A stretch of DNA of 64,000 nucleotides from JAEULH01 sp963789785. Its GTDB lineage: Bacteria; Pseudomonadota; Alphaproteobacteria; Rhodospirillales; Defluviicoccaceae. Of this stretch, positions 20,442 through 29,523 are shown piece by piece. Numbering within the stretch: the stretch's first letter is position 1; every line of letters starts with the position of its first letter. The DNA lies in assembly GCA_963789785.1 (NCBI GenBank), contig CAWBNC010000048.1, forward strand, positions 5,069-69,068, given 5' to 3'. The position numbers and the translations under genes are program-made. Below the pieces are notes generated by a model. The model saw only the letters and a list, made by a program, of their open reading frames with translations. It did no database searches and was not told where the DNA came from.

Positions 20442-21080
20442 ATGAGCAACGTGAAAACAGCCACCGCGATGGCGCCCGCGCCCGCACAGGCGGCGGCACC
20501 GCAGACGCTGGCGATCGTCGATACGACCGCCAATCCGGCGCCGCTCGGCCTGTTGTGTTTCGGCCTGACGACGACGATGCTGAGCATGCACAACGCCGGT
20601 CTGTTCGGGCTCGATGCGATGATCCTGGCGATGGCCGTGTTCTACGGCGGCATTGCCCAGGTCTTCGCCGGGGTCTTCGAATGGCGCAAGAACAACACCT
20701 TCGCCGCAACCGCGTTCATCAGCTACGGGTTCTTCTGGCTGACGCTGGCCGGCATCATCACCTTCCCCAAGATGGGCCTCGCCGAACGGCCGAGCGAGGT
20801 GGCGATGGCGAGCTACCTCGGCATCTGGGGCCTGTTGTCGTTCGTCATGTTCATCGGCACGTTCCGGCTCAACCGCGCGCTGCAGGTGGTGTTTTTCCTG
20901 CTGGTCGTCGCCTTCGCCCTGCTCTCCATCGGCGATCTCATCGGCAGCCCGGCGCTGACGAGACTGGCCGGCTGGGAAGGGATTGTCCTCGGCCTCAGCG
21001 CCATCTACACCGGCCTCGCCCAGGTCATCAACGAGGTCTACGGCCGGGTTCTGATGCCGCTCGGTCCGGTCAAGAAGTAG
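20442..21080 (+). CDS. SatP/YaaH (GPR1/FUN34) family acetate transporter
   Basis: A 212-residue inner-membrane protein with about six membrane segments. It has the family motif NPAPLGL (near residue 30), followed by FGLTTTMLSMHNAGLF, YGGIAQVFAGVFEWRKNNTF and AATAFISYGFFWL. SatP family members take up acetate or succinate with protons. It is probably co-transcribed with the binding protein before it, and a clear terminator follows. The adjacent amide/urea transporter family AmiS/UreI is an alternative at low probability, because the NPAPLGL motif fits SatP. Confidence 0.88.
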   Translation: MSNVKTATAMAPAPAQAAAPQTLAIVDTTANPAPLGLLCFGLTTTMLSMHNAGLFGLDAMILAMAVFYGGIAQVFAGVFEWRKNNTFAATAFISYGFFWLTLAGIITFPKMGLAERPSEVAMASYLGIWGLLSFVMFIGTFRLNRALQVVFFLLVVAFALLSIGDLIGSPALTRLAGWEGIVLGLSAIYTGLAQVINEVYGRVLMPLGPVKK

Positions 21081-21105
21081 GCCGCGCATCCGCGCCACGG
21101 CTCAG

Positions 21106-21136
21106 AGGCGGGCACCCGCAAGGCGCCCGCCTTTTT
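21106..21136 (+). terminator. Rho-independent terminator after the acetate transporter
   Basis: AGGCGGGC (21106-21113) pairs with GCCCGCCT (21125-21132) and is followed by a run of T. It lies 25 nt after the stop codon. Confidence 0.85.
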
Positions 21137-21252
21137 GTTTGGCGAATGTCCGCCCAGAACAACTGCTTTCGGAGGGGTATCGTCCGAAAGCGGAAGCTGA
21201 TCGATCGTTAGCGATCGGCATCTCATCTGCGACCATCCTGGCACAGGATGCT

Positions 21253-22134
21253 CTACTGCGCGGCGGTACAGGCCTCCGGCACCCGCCCGCCGGGCGGTCC
21301 GGCGAAGGCGCAATTGTCAAGGTATTCGACAAAGCGCTTTCGCATTGCCGTTCCCTGCAGCGCCTGAATGTGGCTGGCGCCGGGAACCACCCAGAGCGCC
21401 TTCGGCGGCATGGCCGCAACGTAAAGATCCTGCGCGTGGCTCGGCGAGACGATGCGATCCGCCGCGCCATGGATGATCAGCACCGGGGTCGGCGAAATGT
21501 CGCCGATGTCGTCCTCCGGGTGGTAGTCGTCGTTAATCGTGTACGAGAGCGGGATCTGCAACGGCCACGTCGGCCAGAACTCGCTCAGCTTCTCCTGTGC
21601 GATCCGGCGATAGCTGGAAAATGCGCCTTCGACGATCAGGGCCCGCATCTGCTCGCGACGCGGCCAGCGGGCCAACGCGGAGATGGCGATGCTGCCGCCG
21701 ATGCTTTGGCCGAAAACCGCGACGCGTTTTGGATCGACCCCCTGGAGCGTGAAGACTTCATCGAACGCGGCCATGGTGTCGAGGTGCAAGCCGTCAAGCG
21801 TCGGCTCTCCCTCTGAGGTTCCGAAACCCCGATAGTCGAACAGAAAGACGTTGAAGCCGGCGCCGGGCAACCAGGCGACGCTGGCGATGTGCGTGCTGAT
21901 GTTCTCGGCGTTGCCATGGACGAAGGCGATCGTCCCGCGCACCGGGCCGACCGCCGGAAGAAACCAGCCGTCAAGCCGGGTTCCATCGGCCGCGCTGAAC
22001 GCGACCTCGCGGTAGGTCAGGCCGATGACATCCGGCGTGATGACGTGATCGGAGGTCGGATAGAACAGCAGGCTGGTGCAGCCGGTGGCGACGACACAGA
22101 GGAGCAGAAGCGCGATCAGGCGCAGGCGGCGCAT
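21253..22134 (-). CDS. Alpha/beta-hydrolase lipoprotein
   Basis: A 293-residue protein starting MRRLRLIALLLLCVVATGCT, with a lipobox ending in Cys. The start is chosen because its ATG overlaps the TGA of the upstream DUF4105 gene (TGATG). The hydrolase domain has FVHGNAENIS (oxyanion region), the nucleophile elbow VFGQSIGGS, the acid in IHGAADRIV and the catalytic His in GASHIQA. It would be anchored to the membrane facing the periplasm. The substrate is unknown. It forms a unit with DUF4105 and probably DUF3015. Confidence 0.88.
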   Translation of the reverse strand: MRRLRLIALLLLCVVATGCTSLLFYPTSDHVITPDVIGLTYREVAFSAADGTRLDGWFLPAVGPVRGTIAFVHGNAENISTHIASVAWLPGAGFNVFLFDYRGFGTSEGEPTLDGLHLDTMAAFDEVFTLQGVDPKRVAVFGQSIGGSIAISALARWPRREQMRALIVEGAFSSYRRIAQEKLSEFWPTWPLQIPLSYTINDDYHPEDDIGDISPTPVLIIHGAADRIVSPSHAQDLYVAAMPPKALWVVPGASHIQALQGTAMRKRFVEYLDNCAFAGPPGGRVPEACTAAQ

Positions 22135-24113
22135 CAAAAGTACCATTGCAGGCTGGACATCCACTCGGCGAAGGCGTCGCCGCCATCATTGCGGACTCCG
22201 GCATCGAGGCGCAACGACAGGTTTCGTCCGAGTCGGAAGCCCTGGCTGAGCTGGACGCCGTAGCGATCCCCAATCCTGTCGCTGCCGGCGACGGCCTGCC
22301 ACCGCCCTTCCAGCCGGGTCGTCCACCACGGGGCGATCGGCCACGACAGCCCGATCTCAGGGCCCAGCCCGGCGATGCGGGCCTCCGGCCAGTCGCGATC
22401 GGCGAAGAGGCTGGCCCCCACCAGCGTCGAAACGGTGGCGCCGTCGCCGAGCGACCATGTTCCGCCGGCGCCGCCTTCGACGATCCCGACGAGCCAGCCT
22501 GCGTCGCCCGCATCCTCGCGAAACCGCTCGAACCCGACCTTCGCCCGCCAGGAGATGGGCTGAAAGAAATTGTCGCGCACCGCCATGGACTTGATGCCGG
22601 CCACGGTGAAATCCTCCAGCCTCGGCAGGTCGTCGTCGAGGTAGTAGCGGGCGCGAACGCCAAGAATTTCGATTTCGGCGCCGGGCGGATACCCCGCCGG
22701 CGGATCGACAAGGTCATGATAGGCCGGGCGCAGGCCGAGCTCGACGAACGGGTTGGACCCCGTCATGCCAACGCTGAGGTTCACTCGCACGGATTCGTGC
22801 CCCTCGTCGGGCCGAACCGCCGGCGCCTTGACGGCACGCGGGTTCAGGCCCGCAGGTCCCGGCAGCGCCGCCCGGGCCTGCAGCAGCCGGAGCGATCGAG
22901 GGGCGACGACGTCGCGGCCCACCTCGCCGGTATTGAGCTGGTACTGCAAGAGGCTCTGGGCGAGATCGAGGATCCGGGCCCGGTCCTCCGGCCCCTGCCC
23001 GCCCGCGACGACGGTCTGCGGCTCGACTTCGCCCTTGGCAAGCGCAAGGGCGAGCTGCTGATCGCCTGCGGAGAGGTGGTCGCGCAAGTTCCTGACCTGG
23101 GTCATGCCCGACGGGCGGTAGACGACGCGCTTGAGCAGACCCTGGTCACGGAGGATCGACCGCACCGTATCGACCGGGATGGCGTACAGCCAGAGACCGC
23201 GCTTCAGATCGAGATCCGGCCGCGCCGTGTTGATCAGCGACAACAGCAGGTACGAGCAGTTCGTGCTCAGGAAGTAGTAGTCGACATACTGATCGCGAAG
23301 CTCCCACAGGTTTTCCAGCATCCTGCGGATCTGGTCGGGCTCGAGATTGAGCTGGTACTCCCAGATATCCCGGTTCTCGATGTCGCTGTACTGGTTGACC
23401 TTCTCGTAATAGGGCAGGACCGAGAAAAAGCCGCGGTAGCCGCCGGCCAGGCCCTTGACCGCGAAGAGGGCGCCGCCGTCCGGTCCCGTGTCGGCTGCGA
23501 AATTGACGGCAAATGAAAGCAGCCGGGTCTGCTCGCTCTGATGGGGCCGGTCGATGCGCAGGAGCGTGTGCCCGAACATCGAGGAGGGCTGGTTGAGATA
23601 GGCCGATGGATACGCGAGCGTGATCTGCCCCGGATCGAGGGTCCGGTACCAGTCCTCGAACTCAGGGCAGGACTGTTCGGGGAGGCGGGCCGGATCGAAA
23701 CCGAGCTCCTGTTTCAGCCAGTGATAGCGAGCGATGCGCATACACTGCGCTGACCGGTCGGGGCCCTCCGGCGGCGACGGTTCGAAGAAGCTGGCGAGAG
23801 TCGCTTCGAGTTCGGCCCGCGGGTCGGTCTTGCCCTCGGGCGCGGCAAAAAACGAAGCGCTGTCGATCACACTCGAGACGCCACCCAGCAGTCGCGGCTC
23901 ATAGTGAAGCAGGGTCTGCCATTCCCGGCGCTCGGCAAGGTCCGCGGCCTGGGCGCGCGCGATCAGCTCATCGAGATAGCCTCGCCCGGTGACGGCCCCG
24001 ATGACGTCCCCGGCGCCAACCTCTGAGGCACCCAAAGCGACGCGCCAGGGACTGATAACGCTGAGAGCGATGAGGATCGCGGCAAGTGCCGAGGAAAGAC
24101 GCGGGCGCAGCAT
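22134..24113 (-). CDS. DUF4105 (Lnb N-terminal periplasmic domain) protein
   Basis: A 659-residue exported protein with a signal peptide ending near VALGAS. The DUF4105 core shows ITLAYPSAYLNQPSSMFGHT, LLSFAVNFAADTG, KGLAGGYRGFFSVLPYYEKV and the NlpC-like Cys in DYYFLSTNCSYLLLSLI. The C-terminal third is rich in aromatic, alternating strands and ends MSSLQWYF, as in outer-membrane barrels, so the protein may be a periplasmic hydrolase-like domain joined to a barrel. Function is unknown. It overlaps the hydrolase gene downstream. Confidence 0.85.
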   Translation of the reverse strand: MLRPRLSSALAAILIALSVISPWRVALGASEVGAGDVIGAVTGRGYLDELIARAQAADLAERREWQTLLHYEPRLLGGVSSVIDSASFFAAPEGKTDPRAELEATLASFFEPSPPEGPDRSAQCMRIARYHWLKQELGFDPARLPEQSCPEFEDWYRTLDPGQITLAYPSAYLNQPSSMFGHTLLRIDRPHQSEQTRLLSFAVNFAADTGPDGGALFAVKGLAGGYRGFFSVLPYYEKVNQYSDIENRDIWEYQLNLEPDQIRRMLENLWELRDQYVDYYFLSTNCSYLLLSLINTARPDLDLKRGLWLYAIPVDTVRSILRDQGLLKRVVYRPSGMTQVRNLRDHLSAGDQQLALALAKGEVEPQTVVAGGQGPEDRARILDLAQSLLQYQLNTGEVGRDVVAPRSLRLLQARAALPGPAGLNPRAVKAPAVRPDEGHESVRVNLSVGMTGSNPFVELGLRPAYHDLVDPPAGYPPGAEIEILGVRARYYLDDDLPRLEDFTVAGIKSMAVRDNFFQPISWRAKVGFERFREDAGDAGWLVGIVEGGAGGTWSLGDGATVSTLVGASLFADRDWPEARIAGLGPEIGLSWPIAPWWTTRLEGRWQAVAGSDRIGDRYGVQLSQGFRLGRNLSLRLDAGVRNDGGDAFAEWMSSLQWYF

Positions 24114-24247
24114 CTACCGACCGTGGCCTGAGCCCGGCTTTTTGCAAGAGAAAGGACCGTTTCGGCCGGCGCAGCGTTCCGAAGCGGCAAGACACGGCCC
24201 GCGGCCGGACCAGCCCTCAGGACCGGCCCGGCTTGCAAGGGGATCAG

Positions 24248-24754
24248 CTAGGAAAGGGTGTAACGCTTAAGCGCCGGATCTTCGGCCAGAACGGCGTTCA
24301 ACGAGGCAGCAACGTCCGCGGCGGTAACCGAATCGGACGGGACGATTCGCGAGAAGTTACGCTGCGTCGCACTGAAGAAGGCACCCTGATCGCCCTTGTC
24401 GATGCCGATCAGGTCGGCGACCGAGGCCAGGGTCTCGCCCTGTCCGACGGACATGTCCTGAACCAGCCGGTCCATATTGGGGCCGATGAACTGGGCGAGT
24501 TCGTCGGGGCGGTAGACACGGCCGCCACGGGCGCATCCGGAGGTGCCTGAGGTGATGCCGAAGGTCTGGGTGCCGAAGGTGCCGTTGGTGGTGGCGGCAA
24601 GGATCTGCCCGCCTTGGCCGGACTGGCCTTCCCAGACGATCGTCCCGAGGCCGCAGCCGACATTGTTGGGGTCTCTTTCGGCGGCGTTGGCCGTCGCCGT
24701 GACCGTCGTAAAGAGCGCCGCGGCCGCGGCCGCATACATGAACTTATGCATCAT
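24248..24754 (-). CDS. DUF3015-family exported protein
   Basis: A 168-residue protein with a signal peptide (ending TATANAAE). The mature part starts DPNNVGCGLGTIVWEGQSG, with TFGITSGTSGCA following, the two-cysteine signature of DUF3015. The family often sits beside DUF4105 in proteobacteria, as it does here with 134 nt between them. No enzymatic residues are known. Probably periplasmic or surface-associated. Confidence 0.85.
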   Translation of the reverse strand: MMHKFMYAAAAAALFTTVTATANAAERDPNNVGCGLGTIVWEGQSGQGGQILAATTNGTFGTQTFGITSGTSGCARGGRVYRPDELAQFIGPNMDRLVQDMSVGQGETLASVADLIGIDKGDQGAFFSATQRNFSRIVPSDSVTAADVAASLNAVLAEDPALKRYTLS

Positions 24755-24870
24755 ATCCCTCCCAACTCGTTAAACGCATGGTAACTGAGAGCAAATCTCG
24801 ATCCGCGGGCCGAGGTTATGTCTCGCTCCTCGCGCTTGTCAAGCTGACGTAACTGCGAGCCTGCTCATTG

Positions 24871-25497
24871 TTAAGGCCATGTGGCTACTGCGATCTCTTC
24901 GCCGTGGCGCCAGCGGACGATGGCAGCGGCGGCATCGCGGCCGAGCCGGCCTGCCGTATCCTCCATCGACATCGGCGACCAGTGCCCGCTTAGACCGCTT
25001 GGGCCCATTTCGTCGCTCGCCACGGTGAATGAGGCGCGCACCTCCCCTTCGCCGTCACGAAGTTCGAATGCGCCGGCAAGGTGAGGGCGGCCGATGCCGC
25101 TGCCAAGGACGAAGCGCCAAGCCTCGCTGCCACGGTCGGCGTCGGTGATGACGCCGGCGAGCAGCAGCGCCGACCCGTCGTCGACGTGACCGTCGCGATC
25201 GTAGATGACGCTGAACGCGTCGGCGCGGACAAGTCGATCGATCAGTGCGTCGCGCAGGAAACGGGCCCAGCGTCGGGCTTCCGGATCATCGGCGGTGACC
25301 TCGCCGACGATCAGGACGGTCGGTTGCACCGGCGGCAACTTCACCAGCGTCGGCGTCAGGGTCGACGTCGGCTCCAGAATCGAGACGCAGCCTGAGAGCC
25401 AGCAAGCGGCCAGAAGCACCAGCGCAACCCATAACGATATCCACGGCGCGCGGATGTGAGGCTTCGCCGGACGATCCATTGCTGCGTTAACCCGCAT
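24871..25497 (-). CDS. DUF4410-family lipoprotein
   Basis: A 208-residue protein with a hydrophobic leader ending LAACWLSGCVS, a lipobox. The remainder has the pattern of DUF4410, with FRYGS-like AWRFVLGSGIGRPHLAGAF and a regularly alternating domain. Two starts are possible, at 25497 and at 25479; neither has a convincing ribosome-binding site. The function of the family is unknown. It follows the same strand as the DUF3015-DUF4105-hydrolase group and may belong with it. Confidence 0.7.
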   Translation of the reverse strand: MRVNAAMDRPAKPHIRAPWISLWVALVLLAACWLSGCVSILEPTSTLTPTLVKLPPVQPTVLIVGEVTADDPEARRWARFLRDALIDRLVRADAFSVIYDRDGHVDDGSALLLAGVITDADRGSEAWRFVLGSGIGRPHLAGAFELRDGEGEVRASFTVASDEMGPSGLSGHWSPMSMEDTAGRLGRDAAAAIVRWRHGEEIAVATWP

Positions 25498-25650
25498 GGG
25501 TTAAAATCGCACCTTATCCTACCGCTCTCGGATCCGCCAGCCTTTCGGCCCCTCCGCCGTCTGCCCGCAATCGGAGTGACCGGGGGTCGTTCGCGGTCTA
25601 GGCCCGCGACCGGAACCCGAGAGGAACACTCGCGGGCGCGCCGGTCGCTC

Positions 25651-26388
25651 CTACACCACCAGATGGGACGTCACCTTTGACGTCTTCGGGAACCCAGTGG
25701 CGGGCTCGGGATCGAATCTTACGTTCTGTTTCTCGGCAATCGCGCAGTCGCGGGCGCTTTCCTCATCGTCGGCGGAACCGCTCGCGTAGATCGTCCAGCG
25801 ATGATCGAAGTGGTGGATCATCTTGGCCTCGTAGAGCGGTGGTGGATCATCTTGGCCTCGTAGAGCGGCACACGCCGCTCCGCGCCATCGCCGTTATCGG
25901 GCACCCAGTCGGCCCCGTCGCGCGACCAGCCTTACGCGGCCATCACCGGCGGCGTGCGGAACAGGGGCAATTCGTTCGACATGTCGAACATGCGCTGGAA
26001 CGTGATCCCCCACGGGTTCACGTCGCCGCCCTGGTGGGCGGGGCGCTCCTCGATCAGCACCGGCGCCCGGTCGTAGGGCTTCGCCGTCAGCTCCGCGTCA
26101 GCGCGCGAGCCGCTTTCTGGCGACCAAATCGCCGAAGAACGCGGAGGTGGAGCTGTCGGTGGCGATCCCCGTCGGCACGATCACGCCGGCGCGGCCCGGC
26201 GGCGGCGGGCGCATCCCGCCGCTGTCGGCGATGATCGGGGCGATGCTTCTCACCGGGTCCATCGGTTTCGGCGCCCGCGCCAGCCGGGAGAAGAGTTCCG
26301 CGAACAGCGCATAGGTGTTGACGTCGCCGGTTCCGGTCAGCGGGTAGCGCCCGGAGTTGCGGGCGAACTCGGTAGATAGCGCTTGCGC
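25651..26388 (-). pseudogene. Relic of an Eco57I-type (N6-adenine) DNA methyltransferase
   Basis: Directly after the patatin stop, the same strand reads GDVNTYALFAELFSRLARAP, then VIVPTGIATDSSTSAFFGDL, then in a second frame GGDVNPWGITFQRMFDMSNE and, later, VPLYEAKMIHHFDHRW. These blocks, in this order, belong to the large class I methyltransferases of type IIG/Eco57I restriction-modification systems. The catalytic NPPY region and the N-terminus are missing. Internal damage includes a stop after PPVMAA, a frame change near 26095 and a 29-bp tandem duplication. Confidence 0.65.
25810..25867. repeat. 29-bp perfect tandem duplication inside the methyltransferase relic
   Basis: The unit GTGGTGGATCATCTTGGCCT-CGTAGAGCG (joined here across 20 nt) occurs at 25810-25838 and again at 25839-25867 without mismatch. 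It duplicates the codons for LYEAKMIHH. As 29 is not a multiple of three it also breaks the frame. Confidence 0.9.
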
Positions 26389-27516
26389 CTATCTCGAGCT
26401 GCCGAACAGGTCGTTGATCCGCTTGGACTGCAGCCGCCATTCGTCGGTGGCCATGAAGCGTTCGGTCTCAGCGAGCATTCCGGGGATCGCGCTGCAGTCG
26501 TCCATGGAGTAGGTCTGGGCGAGCTGTGGATTGACCCGGATGTAGTTGTCCGTGCCAAGCAGGAGCCGCGAGGTGAAGTCGTTGATCTGGCTCGTTCCGT
26601 CGAAGACGGTCGAGACCAGCGGGAAGGCGGGGGCGCCGTCGTCCTGGCGCGGGCGCAGCCACCCGAGGACGCCGTAGGGGAAGCGCGCGTCCGGCGGTGG
26701 ATAGCTGTTCGCCGAGAAGCCAGTACCGATCGACAGCAGATAGACCCGCGACAGCGGGACGCTCTCGGCGATCCGGGAGCCGATCAGCGCGGCCAACGCC
26801 GCGGTGCTTGGGTTGTTGGCGAATACGCCGCCGTCGATGAAGGCGTTGCCGCCCGGCACGCGAGACACGTCGTGGGCGGGAAAATAGACCGGCGCCGCGG
26901 CGCTGGCCATGATCGCGTCGATGACCGTGGTGTCCGGAAAGCCGGGCATCCAGTCGAGGTCCGGAAGGTTATTGAACAGGCGTGCCCGCCACTCCTTCTT
27001 CCCAGAAGGCGTGACGGCTCTGAGCTGGAAGCTCGGGGCGACGACGCGCTTGCGGCGTTGCGTCCACACTTCTGCGAGCGTCATGTCGGGGACGTACTGG
27101 GTCAGCAGCTGCTGTAGCCCCTCGCTCCGGTATTTCGGGAACAACAGCAGCGGGGCCAGCTCGCGCAGTCGCTCGGCGAGAGCCGGGTCCAATTCCTGTG
27201 CCGCCGATTCCAGCGCGCCGCGCGTTGCTTGCACCCCGCTCTCGACATCCTCGCTCAGCCGGTCCCGGTCCGCTTGCGGCAGATAGGGCTGGAAGATCTG
27301 CGAGCAGGCTTGTTCGGAGCTGTAGAGATCGAAAATCTTATCGATGGAAACCCCGCTGGCGAGACCGAGCGCGATGATGCTGCCGGTCGAGGTCCCGGCG
27401 AACAGATCGATGTTGTCGAGGACGCTCCTGTCCAGGCTCTGCAGGAGCTTTGCGGTGATCACCCCGAAAATGCCGCCGCCATCGCACGCCAGAATTCTGT
27501 AGCTCGTCCCGGCCAT
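26389..27516 (-). CDS. Patatin-like phospholipase
   Basis: A 375-residue lipid acyl hydrolase with a Ser-Asp dyad. The oxyanion loop is DGGGIFG (12-18), the nucleophile Ser43 lies in GTSTGS, and the catalytic Asp is in FIDGGVFANNPS (about residue 210). No signal peptide is present, so it is cytoplasmic. The ATG at 27516 has GAGAGCG upstream. It stands beside a DNA-methyltransferase relic; some patatins serve in phage defence (CapV of CBASS), but no nucleotide cyclase is present, so a defence role is only a possibility. Confidence 0.88.
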   Translation of the reverse strand: MAGTSYRILACDGGGIFGVITAKLLQSLDRSVLDNIDLFAGTSTGSIIALGLASGVSIDKIFDLYSSEQACSQIFQPYLPQADRDRLSEDVESGVQATRGALESAAQELDPALAERLRELAPLLLFPKYRSEGLQQLLTQYVPDMTLAEVWTQRRKRVVAPSFQLRAVTPSGKKEWRARLFNNLPDLDWMPGFPDTTVIDAIMASAAAPVYFPAHDVSRVPGGNAFIDGGVFANNPSTAALAALIGSRIAESVPLSRVYLLSIGTGFSANSYPPPDARFPYGVLGWLRPRQDDGAPAFPLVSTVFDGTSQINDFTSRLLLGTDNYIRVNPQLAQTYSMDDCSAIPGMLAETERFMATDEWRLQSKRINDLFGSSR

Positions 27517-27658
27517 CGCTCGCTCTCCCTTGTCGTCTTGCTGGCGATTGTACGCTTCCGCCCTTACCGCGAATACCAGCACGCACGGCGGTGCGAAGAT
27601 CTCAGCTTGCGTCGTGGCGGAGGATCCACTGTTTCGGCGCGACTGATCGCGGGGCCGC

Positions 27659-27877
27659 TCACCGACGGCCAACTTCGATGCTTTGGTCTCGTTCACTTTC
27701 AACGTGGGCGCGGGCGTCCTCCTCAACCTCGCCCGTCGCAATCTGCATGACGCGTACTGAGTTGCCGATCACGTCAGCCGCCGCCTTGGGATCTGCATCG
27801 TGGCTCTCCAACAGTGATCCTGTACCGCCAACGGTTTGCCTCGCCCCCGATGGCAGGAGATACGTTAGAGAATACAT
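27659..27877 (-). CDS. Small hypothetical protein (72 aa)
   Basis: A short frame begins MYSLTYLLPSGARQTVGG and ends SERDQSIEVGRR. It is acidic and lacks membrane segments. I do not recognise it and there is no strong ribosome-binding site. The surrounding 27517-28130 region contains no other candidate and may be decayed DNA. Confidence 0.25.
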   Translation of the reverse strand: MYSLTYLLPSGARQTVGGTGSLLESHDADPKAAADVIGNSVRVMQIATGEVEEDARAHVESERDQSIEVGRR

Positions 27878-28133
27878 GTGCGATGGTCGAGTCTCTTGCC
27901 GAAGCATCAGTGTTCCGTTGTATGATCCTGAAACTGTCGAAGTTGAAAGACTTGAAAGATTTGGCACGAAATGACAAGATTTTCTGCCGGATTACATCTT
28001 CCTTGCGATATGCGCTGGTGAATATGAGGAAGGTCGTGCGGGCGATCCGAAACGTGGCAGATGAATCAGGCTCAGTTGTCAAGCGGCAGGCTTTAATTGC
28101 CGCGGCCCTGCTGTCGGCGGTGGTGTCGCGGAA

Positions 28134-29523
28134 GTGGTTGGAATTTGAAGGTGGCGTAATCTCCGGGTTGTTTTGGACCCAAGGCCGGCGTTGTAGCGCC
28201 GGGAGGAGATCACGCCATGAGGACGAATAGCACGACGCCTGCAGACGAGACGACGCTGTTTCTGGGGGATGGTTGGTCGGATCCGCTCGAGGCGGGTATT
28301 CGCGATCGGATCCGGGATTTCATCGAGGAGCTGATCGAGGAGGAGCTGGCCGCGGCGTTGGGACGAGGACGCTACGAACGCCGGCGCCACGATGACGACG
28401 CCCCAGGCGTCGATGCGAGCGATGCCGCGCTGCTTTCCGGTCACCGGCACGGCCATCGCGAGCGCCAGCTCGTCGGCTCCTTTGGCCCGGTCGAGATCAC
28501 CGTCCCGCGGGCGCGCGTAACCGCTGACGGCAGGACCGATGAGTGGAAGAGCAAGGTGTTGCCCCGCTACGCCCGGATGACCCGCCAGGTGGAAGCGCTG
28601 ATTGCCGGCACCTACCTCGCCGGGACGAACACCCGGCGGGTGCGCCGGGCCCTGGCGGCGCTGTTCAAGGGCGCGATCGGCAAGGACACGGTCAGCCGGG
28701 TCTGGCGCCGGGTGAAAACCGATTGGGAAGCCTGGTAGAAGCGCTCGGAGGACATTGTTCGACTGATCCTCGACGGCACCGTCGTGCGCGTCCGGCTCGA
28801 CAAGAAGGCGACGTCGATCTCGCTGCTGGTCGTCCTCGGCGTCCGTCGTGACGGCCAGAAGGTGCTGCTGGCGGTGAAGAACATGGGTGGCGAGAGCGAG
28901 GCCGCCTGGCGGACGCTGCTCGACGATCTGGTTGCCCGCGGGCTGAAGACCCCTGAGTTTCTGATCATCGACGGCGGCGCCGGACTTGAGAAGGCCCTGG
29001 CGGCGTTATGGCCCGAGGTGCCGACCCAGCGGTGCACGGTTCACAAGCACCGCAACCCGCTGGCCCACGCCCCCGATCACCTGCACGAAGAGGTCTCGGC
29101 CGACTATACCGACATGATCTACGCCGAGAGCGCGAACGAGATCGAACAGCGGCGCAAGGCCTTCCTGCGCAAGTGGCGGCTGAAGTGCCGGGGCGTCGCC
29201 GACAGCCTGGAGGAAGCCGGTGAGCAGCTGTTCACCTTCACCCGCCTGCCGTCCAGCCAGTGGCGCTCGGCGCGGACCTCCAATGCCGTGGAACGGCTGC
29301 ACGAGGAGTTCAAGCGGCGGATCAAAACCCAGACCGTGCTGCCGTCGCCGGAGACCGCGGCCATGCTGTTCTGGGCGCTGCTCGCATCCGGGCAGATCAC
29401 CATGCGCAAGGTCAATGGCTGGCAAACCCTTGCCACCAAGCCGACCGACCCGGTCATTGATCTTGCTGCCTAACCCGTTAACCTCAAGCCCCTGGAGACC
29501 GCGCCGCCGGCAATTCCAACATC
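28134..29523 (+). mobile_element. IS256-family insertion sequence (ends tentative)
   Basis: A transposase gene is framed by weak inverted ends: GTGGTTGGAATT at 28134 and, on the other strand from 29523, GATGTTGGAATT, followed on each side by GC-rich GGNGGCG. No target duplication is evident. The right end lies in the signal-peptide region of the outer-membrane-protein relic that follows, so the insertion probably destroyed that gene. Confidence 0.55.
28217..29473 (+). pseudogene. IS256-family transposase interrupted by an in-frame TAG
   Basis: Reading begins MRTNSTTPADETTLFLGDGW and stays in one frame to IDLAA and TAA, except for an amber codon at 28736-28738 (VKTDWEAW-stop-KRSEDIVRLI). Family motifs are present: LDGTVVRVRLDKKATSIS, FLIIDGGAGLEKAL, VPTQRCTVHKHRN and RTSNAVERLHEEFKRRIKTQ, giving the DDE residues. 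Apart from the TAG the gene looks intact, so this is a recent nonsense mutation or a base error. Confidence 0.85.

Noticed and set aside
22146..23516. 456-codon plus-strand frame
   Set aside because: Antisense shadow of the DUF4105 gene; low-complexity Arg/Glu/Gly composition.
26389..27516. CBASS system with the patatin as CapV
   Set aside because: No CD-NTase, Cap2/Cap3 or other CBASS gene is present in the flanks.
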